DNA from: Anaerolinea thermophila
Lineage (GTDB): Bacteria; Chloroflexota; Anaerolineae; Anaerolineales; Villigracilaceae
Length of the DNA stretch: 9,570 nt
NCBI GenBank assembly: GCA_022729775.1
Contig: DZBA01000110.1
Span: forward strand, 1 to 9,570
Reading direction: 5' to 3'
Shown: positions 5,223-9,570 of the stretch, one piece after another
How the letters are laid out: each line of letters starts with the position of its first letter
How positions within the stretch are numbered: the stretch's first letter is position 1
Translations under genes and position numbers: made by a program
The notes under the pieces: model-generated
What the model was told of the DNA's origin: nothing
Database searches by the model: none
What the model saw: the letters and a program-made list of their open reading frames with translations, nothing else

Positions 5223-6176
5223 TCAAGCGACTTCCGATTCCATATTTGATTCAGATAAAGCGATGAAGACATCTTCCAGCGCGGGCGGAATGAGGCGCAG
5301 GCTAATCAGCCGCGCGTTTTGCGCTTCGATTTCAACAGGCAGGCGCGCGAGGATTCTATCCGCCGCGTTTTCTTTCACGCGCAGGTGTAACTTATCGCCA
5401 AACGCGGCGACATCCTCCACGTCAGGGTCATGGTGCGCGATGTGGCGCAGCGTGTTGAGCGGCTCGCCGCGCAATTCCATCACGCGCCCGTTGAGTCGCG
5501 CGCGCAAATTGGAAGGTGAATCTTCCGCGATGATTTTGCCCGCCTTCATAAATCCCACGCGATGACAGCGCGAGGCTTCATCCATGTATGGCGTGGAGAT
5601 AATGACTGAGACGCCATCTTCGCCGGAGACCAACTTGATGACCAGTTGCCAAAAATCCTGGCGCGTGACCGGGTCTACGCCGGTGGTGGGTTCATCCAAC
5701 AACAACAAGCGCGGGCGAGTGACCAGCGCGGAAGCCAGCCCAAGCTTCTGTTTCATACCGCCGGAGAGCTGCCCCGCGAGCCGATCTTTGAATTTTCCCA
5801 AGCCGACGAATTCGAGAATCTCCATCGAGCGCGGAAGCCATTCGGAAGATGATAATCCGCGAATTTCAGCAAAGAAGCGGATGTTCTCCAATACGGTTAA
5901 ATCTTCATACATCGAAAAACGCTGCGAAAGATAGCCAATGGTCGCGCGCGCCTGTTCGGTCTGCGTGAAGACATCATATCCGCAGATATTGACGCTGCCC
6001 GCGTTGGGTAACAACGCGCCGACAAGCAAACGGATTGCGGTGGTCTTCCCCGCGCCATCCGAACCGACCAGCCCGTAGATTTCACCCGCGCGGACATTCA
6101 AATCCACACCGTCTACGGCATGAACATTATCGAAATATTTTTTTAATCCATTTGCTTGCACAAGAAAATCAGCCAT
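5223..6176 (-). CDS. ABC transporter ATPase 1 (YbhF N-terminal-half-like)
   Basis: The predicted product has 317 residues. Walker A is GSDGAGKTT (38-46), the Q-loop Gln is residue 85 (YLSQRFSMYEDLTVLEN), the signature is a good LSGGM (137-141), Walker B is LLLLDEP (157-163), and the D-loop is GVD (166-168). The switch histidine is absent: the motif reads STPYMDEA, with Pro196 where His is expected. This STPYMDEA form is, as I recall, usual in the first ATPase half of YbhF-like proteins. The C-terminal extension ends in PPALEDVFIALSE, as in drug and polysaccharide exporter ATPases. It probably pairs with ATPase 2 and the upstream permease. The start is the only in-frame ATG before the domain. 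The ribosome site is weak, and the 69-bp leader is largely a heptamer repeat, so translation may be low or depend on upstream translation. Confidence 0.92.
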   Translation of the reverse strand: MADFLVQANGLKKYFDNVHAVDGVDLNVRAGEIYGLVGSDGAGKTTAIRLLVGALLPNAGSVNICGYDVFTQTEQARATIGYLSQRFSMYEDLTVLENIRFFAEIRGLSSSEWLPRSMEILEFVGLGKFKDRLAGQLSGGMKQKLGLASALVTRPRLLLLDEPTTGVDPVTRQDFWQLVIKLVSGEDGVSVIISTPYMDEASRCHRVGFMKAGKIIAEDSPSNLRARLNGRVMELRGEPLNTLRHIAHHDPDVEDVAAFGDKLHLRVKENAADRILARLPVEIEAQNARLISLRLIPPALEDVFIALSESNMESEVA

Positions 6177-6189
6177 GTTAATGTCTTTT

Positions 6190-6245
6190 GGTTGAAAGGT
6201 TTAAGGTTACAGGTTTAAGGTTTAAGGTTGAAGGGTGAAGGGTGG
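6190..6245. repeat. Heptanucleotide tandem repeat in the operon
   Basis: Seven full seven-base units and a partial eighth of the GGTTTAA type (GGTTGAA, GGTTTAA, GGTTACA, GGTTTAA, GGTTTAA, GGTTGAA, GGGTGAA, GGGTGG), with one extra A after the first, occupy the spacer between the membrane-fusion gene and ATPase 1. On the coding strand they read TTAAACC and lie about 14 nt before the ATPase start. Copy number is likely to vary by slippage. Confidence 0.65.
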
Positions 6246-7697
6246 TTATTTGAAAACCACGTCCGCGGGCATACCGATTTTTAATTTGCCATCGCGGTCT
6301 TCGACTTTGAGTTTGATGGCGTAGAACGTGGAGCTGCGCCCTTCGACGGTTTGCACGTTGCGCGGGGTGAATTCCGCCTGGTCTGCAATTTGAATGACGG
6401 TGGCGGCAAAAGTCTCACCGGGGAATGAATCCGCGCTGACGTCTGCCTGCTGCCCAACTTTGATTTCTCCATAACGGTCTTCGGGGACATACACCGTAAT
6501 CGTAATCTGTTCGAGGTCTGCCATCGTCAAAGCCACCGCGCCGGGCTGCACATATTCGCCGGGTTCGACGTTGCGCGTGAGGATAACGCCATCCATCACG
6601 GCGCGCATCTCCAATTTTTCGATTTGCGCGTCGAGAAGGTCAAGGTTTGCCTGCGCCTGCTCGACAGATTTCTGCGCCTGATCTGCGGCTGCCTGCGCTT
6701 GGGAGAGCGCGCCCTGTGCGGCAAGCACAGCATTAGACTGGTCGCCGGTTTGCAATCCGCGCAGACGATCCAGCGCTGCGTAGTAACGCTCCTGCGCGAC
6801 AGAGACATCCGCGCGCATCTGCAAGACTTCATCCGCTGCCTTTGTATCGAGAAGCGCGTCATAGGCTTTTTGCGCGTCGTCCAATTCCTTCTCGGCGGCG
6901 TTGAGCCAATCTTCACTGGTGTTGGTCAGGTGATCGTCGCCGCGGCAGCCATAGATTTTATTGGTCAACCACCACTTATCCACGCGATACCCATCGTTCA
7001 TGCCGCAGTGCGTGCTGTTGTATTTTCCAACTGGGGCGTTTGCGTCTGCGGAGTTTTGCGCGAGCTCGTCCACATCTTTTGCGGTCAGGTAGGCAAGGCG
7101 CGCGTCCAGCAATCTTTTTTCCACTTTGAGAAACTCAGATTGCGCGTCGGTCACGTTGACATCCTGCAACTTTGATTTGGATTCTTCCCACAACTTAAAC
7201 GCAAGGTCAACCTGTTCTTGCGCGGCTTGCAGCTGCTCGACGCGGGAAAAATACCAATCGGGCTGCTCGAATTGATTCGGGTCTTTCGAGAACCAATCTT
7301 GCACGCGCGACTTTTTATCCTGCGCGAGCGCGGCTTCGAGCGTAATTTGATATTGACTCTTGGCGGTGTTGAGCGCGCTCTGCGCGGTTTGCGCGCCCGC
7401 CTTTGCCGCTTCCACATTGGCGGCGGCGACCTCGCGCTGGGCGGTCAGCAGGGTCGGGTCAATTTGCACCAGCAAATCATTCTCGCTGACCTTTTGACCT
7501 TCTTCGACTTCTACGTTGAGTATCTTGCCCGCCAATTCAGGCGAGACATTCACAATCGTCGCTTCGATGGAACCGGAAGCGGTGATGCCTCCATGATCAG
7601 GGTTGAATAACGTCACATAGATAAGGTATGTCAGCGCGCCCAAAAGGATAACGCCAAGCGCGATACGAACCGGGAGGGGGGGAAGTTTATGCTGCAT
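6246..7697 (-). CDS. HlyD/YbhG-like membrane-fusion (periplasmic adaptor) protein
   Basis: The predicted product has 483 residues. An N-terminal membrane anchor (residues 11-31) is followed by the first lipoyl-like half (about 41-80: ASGSIEATIVNVSPELAGKI, VEEGQKVSENDLLVQID). A long coiled coil runs from about 83 to 360, and the second lipoyl half follows (MRAVMDGVILTRNVEPGEYV, about 364-383). A beta-barrel and membrane-proximal region (about 398-483, ending KIGMPADVVFK) completes the adaptor. The coiled coil is interrupted at about 213-263 by an Asn/Gly/Trp-rich segment with two cysteines (Cys231, Cys251). The protein is much longer than E. coli YbhG (about 330 residues). It would link the ABC-2 permease to the outside of the cell or guide substrate. 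A good ribosome site (AAGGAG, 7706-7711) precedes the ATG, and the permease stop is 30 bp upstream. Confidence 0.92.
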   Translation of the reverse strand: MQHKLPPLPVRIALGVILLGALTYLIYVTLFNPDHGGITASGSIEATIVNVSPELAGKILNVEVEEGQKVSENDLLVQIDPTLLTAQREVAAANVEAAKAGAQTAQSALNTAKSQYQITLEAALAQDKKSRVQDWFSKDPNQFEQPDWYFSRVEQLQAAQEQVDLAFKLWEESKSKLQDVNVTDAQSEFLKVEKRLLDARLAYLTAKDVDELAQNSADANAPVGKYNSTHCGMNDGYRVDKWWLTNKIYGCRGDDHLTNTSEDWLNAAEKELDDAQKAYDALLDTKAADEVLQMRADVSVAQERYYAALDRLRGLQTGDQSNAVLAAQGALSQAQAAADQAQKSVEQAQANLDLLDAQIEKLEMRAVMDGVILTRNVEPGEYVQPGAVALTMADLEQITITVYVPEDRYGEIKVGQQADVSADSFPGETFAATVIQIADQAEFTPRNVQTVEGRSSTFYAIKLKVEDRDGKLKIGMPADVVFK

Positions 7698-7727
7698 GAA
7701 AAAATCTCCTTCGTGAAGATGATGTAT

Positions 7728-8855
7728 TTAATCCAAGCGCTTTCTAAAACGCAACGAAGCCGCGCCCATAATGACTACGCCAAAAATAACCAGCGCAATG
7801 ACTTCATTTTGAATGGCGGCAATTCCAACGCCCTTGATTAAAAGGGCGCGAATGATAATCAGGTAATAACGCAGCGGAATGGCAAGCGAAACAAATTGCA
7901 AGAATTTCGGCATTGCCGCAATGGGGAAAAAGAAGCCTGAAAGAAAGATCATTGGCAGGTTGAACATCATCACGGACATCATGGCTTCCTGCTGCGTATT
8001 TGACATCGTCGAAGCGAACAGCCCAATTCCCAAACTGGACATGAGGAACAGCCCGGCGGTGATGATAATCAGCACGCCGCTGCCGCGGATGGGGACGCCA
8101 AACCACCAATGACCAATCAGCAAAATCTCGGCGGTTTCGATAAACCCTAAAATCACATAGGGCAGCAATTTTCCAACAATCAACTCCCATGAGCGGATGG
8201 GCGTCACAATCAACTGCTCGATCGTTCCGCGCTCGCGCTCGCGCACGATGGTCGTCGCGGTAAGGATGGAAGTGATGAAAGAAAGAATCATGCCAATCAC
8301 GCCGGGGATGTTGAAATATGCGCTGTCTAAATCGGGGTTGTACCAAACCTGCGTGCGGACTTCCACCGGCGCAGAGGCGGCAACGCGCCCGCTCAACAAG
8401 GCTTGCTCGCCGACGATTTTTGTCGAATACGCCTGCCCCACCAGCCGCGCAGTGGAAAGCGCGGTAGAGCCAACGCTGGCATCGGAGCCATCCAAAATCA
8501 TCAACACTTGCGCGTTGCCATCCAATAGGCGGCGGTCATAATCCGGCGGGATGACCAGCGCCACGCGCGTATCACCGGACTCGATCAATGCTTGATATTC
8601 GTCTGAAGAAGAGACGGAATAATCAAGGACAAAATAATCAGCGGCGCGGAAGGCATCCAGCAGCGCGCGCGACTGCGTGGTCTTGCTTTGGTCCCAGACC
8701 GCCATGGAGATATTCCTCACGTCGGTTGTCGCCGCGTACCCAAGCAGGAACAACTCCATAATGGGGATGATGATAATCATCGCCAGCGTGCGCGGGTCGC
8801 GGAAGATTTGGACGAATTCCTTGCGAATAATGGAAGTGATGCGGGAATTAAACAT
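7728..8855 (-). CDS. ABC-2 type permease (YbhR/YbhS-like)
   Basis: This 375-residue membrane subunit forms the export path. It has a cytoplasmic N-terminal helix (RKEFVQIFRDPRTL), TM1 at about 23-43, and a large external domain at about 45-178. Five more hydrophobic segments lie at about 182-203, 228-248, 260-282, 294-314 and 348-367. Diagnostic features are the cytoplasmic loop RERERGTIEQLIVTPI (205-220), which contacts the ATPase, and the FLSGFFFP stretch (304-311). This architecture is that of the ABC2_membrane_3/YbhR group associated with HlyD-type adaptors and efflux of drugs or other small molecules. AAAGGA lies just before the start, and only 18 bp separate it from the tetR stop, so the two are co-transcribed. 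E. coli has two such permeases at the equivalent locus; only one is present here, so it may homodimerise. Confidence 0.93.
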   Translation of the reverse strand: MFNSRITSIIRKEFVQIFRDPRTLAMIIIIPIMELFLLGYAATTDVRNISMAVWDQSKTTQSRALLDAFRAADYFVLDYSVSSSDEYQALIESGDTRVALVIPPDYDRRLLDGNAQVLMILDGSDASVGSTALSTARLVGQAYSTKIVGEQALLSGRVAASAPVEVRTQVWYNPDLDSAYFNIPGVIGMILSFITSILTATTIVRERERGTIEQLIVTPIRSWELIVGKLLPYVILGFIETAEILLIGHWWFGVPIRGSGVLIIITAGLFLMSSLGIGLFASTMSNTQQEAMMSVMMFNLPMIFLSGFFFPIAAMPKFLQFVSLAIPLRYYLIIIRALLIKGVGIAAIQNEVIALVIFGVVIMGAASLRFRKRLD

Positions 8856-8873
8856 AAAATTTCCTTTGAGCGT

Positions 8874-9485
8874 TCAATCCTTTAGAATGCCGCGCAGGTA
8901 CATATCCACATAAAGTTCCTGCGTGTTTTTTGGCATCAACCCGGAAATAACAGAGTTGGATGACACCAGTTCTGTAAGATAATAAGACATCACCATCCCG
9001 AAAAAACTGCGCATAAAAACTGCGGGATTGGTCACGCGCAATTGTTTGCGCACTTTTGACATCTTTTCGAAAATGGGCAGCACCTTGGGCACAATTTCCT
9101 TTAACATTAAAGCGCCGTGCCTGCCGTTGAACTCCACCATTTCGATAAACATCAATTTGAGATATTCCGGGCGGCTGTCCAATTCGGCAAAGACAATCCG
9201 CGCCGCGTTTTTGAGGAACTCTTCCGCGTTATCGCCTTCCGCTTCGAGAATGAGCGGCAGCACCCGTTTATATGGATGCTGGTCAACGATGATGGCTTCG
9301 AAAATATCATCCTTCGAAGCAAAGTGATTATAGATACCCCCAAGCGCAAGCCCGGCGTGTTCGGCGATTTGGCGCATGGAGGTGGCATGATAGCCATGCG
9401 CAAGAAATAATTCGATGGCGGCTTCTTCAACGGCAAGGCGCGTGACTTCGCCTTTTGTAGGGTTGTCTTTTGTTTTTGCAGGCAT
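8874..9485 (-). CDS. TetR/AcrR-family transcriptional repressor
   Basis: The predicted product has 203 residues. Residues about 14-62 are a typical TetR helix-turn-helix: AVEEAAIELFLAHGYHATSM, RQIAEHAGLALGGIYNHF, ASKDDIFEAI. The remainder is a helical ligand-binding and dimer domain with the usual divergence. By position at the head of an ABC-2 exporter operon it resembles CecR (YbiH) of E. coli and is probably the local repressor, released by a substrate of the pump. Start choice: the ATG at 9485 has AAGGA just upstream (9490-9494). The in-frame ATG at 9542 would lie upstream of the -10 box, inside the promoter, and would translate the operator palindrome. The ligand cannot be told from sequence. 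Confidence 0.93.
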   Translation of the reverse strand: MPAKTKDNPTKGEVTRLAVEEAAIELFLAHGYHATSMRQIAEHAGLALGGIYNHFASKDDIFEAIIVDQHPYKRVLPLILEAEGDNAEEFLKNAARIVFAELDSRPEYLKLMFIEMVEFNGRHGALMLKEIVPKVLPIFEKMSKVRKQLRVTNPAVFMRSFFGMVMSYYLTELVSSNSVISGLMPKNTQELYVDMYLRGILKD

Positions 9486-9506
9486 GATGTCCTTTTTAGA
9501 AAAATG

Positions 9507-9520
9507 AACGAACGTTCGTT
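9507..9520. promoter_or_regulatory. TetR operator palindrome
   Basis: AACGAACGTTCGTT is a perfect 14-bp palindrome, of the kind bound by TetR-family dimers. It begins 22 bp upstream of the tetR start codon and covers the expected transcription start, so binding there would block the operon promoter. Ownership by this TetR is inferred from position. Confidence 0.8.
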
Positions 9521-9525
9521 TTTTT

Positions 9526-9553
9526 ATTTTACGCAAAAACAAAACCTTGTCAA
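9526..9553 (-). promoter_or_regulatory. Sigma-70 promoter of the tetR-export operon
   Basis: Reading the minus strand, a consensus -35 TTGACA (9553-9548) is followed after 16 bp by TAAAAT (9531-9526). Transcription should begin near 9518-9520, inside the operator palindrome. This is the strongest promoter-like sequence in the window. Confidence 0.75.
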
Positions 9554-9570
9554 GGGGGAAAATAATACCC

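Noticed and set aside
9486..9542. Longer TetR from the ATG at 9542
   Set aside because: It would place the operator palindrome and -10 box inside the coding sequence, with the start codon upstream of the -10 box, and the helix-turn-helix begins at the usual distance from the ATG at 9485.

Overview
The window looks like a bacterial chromosome segment, most likely Chloroflexota (Anaerolineae type). This rests on inference from style: lipoproteins with Thr/Pro-rich linkers ending in SH3-like domains, a secreted beta-helix-like protein, a minimal PspC-domain protein, and many palindromic intergenic repeats. No rRNA, tRNA or marker gene is present to confirm it.

Left half (1-4133, all genes on +): a secreted 526-aa protein with a Pro/Glu-rich stalk and a predicted right-handed beta-helix (122-1702), followed by a hairpin terminator. 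Next come two tandemly duplicated lipoprotein genes (1943-2434 and 2538-3461). The second carries an extra Thr/Pro linker and a C-terminal SH3b-like domain that the first lacks. A roughly 480-bp intergenic stretch (3462-3941) is packed with inverted and direct repeats, and then comes a 63-aa PspC-domain membrane protein (3942-4133). A 13-bp perfect hairpin lies between PspC and the convergent operon to its right.

Right half (4183-9553, all genes on -): an apparent operon read right to left. A TetR-family repressor is followed by an ABC-2 permease, an HlyD/YbhG-like membrane-fusion protein, ABC ATPase 1 and ABC ATPase 2. The gene content recalls the E. coli cecR-ybhGFSR locus, but the tandem ATPase YbhF is represented by two separate genes and only one permease is present. 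A near-consensus promoter (TTGACA, 16 bp, TAAAAT) and a perfect 14-bp palindrome over the expected transcription start precede tetR, so the operon is probably autorepressed and induced by a ligand that the pump exports.

The strongest observations are these. The two ATPases carry complementary defects that fall in the same composite ATP site, which predicts an asymmetric heterodimer. The membrane-fusion protein has a cysteine-containing insertion where the coiled-coil hairpin tip would be. A 76-bp double-hairpin repeat occurs in both the lipoprotein region and inside the export operon, and it belongs to a wider set of hairpins sharing an AAGT...ACTT core. I see no CRISPR array, phage, insertion sequence transposase or toxin-antitoxin pair, and no clearly new multigene system; this is an efflux operon beside envelope lipoproteins in a repeat-rich setting.
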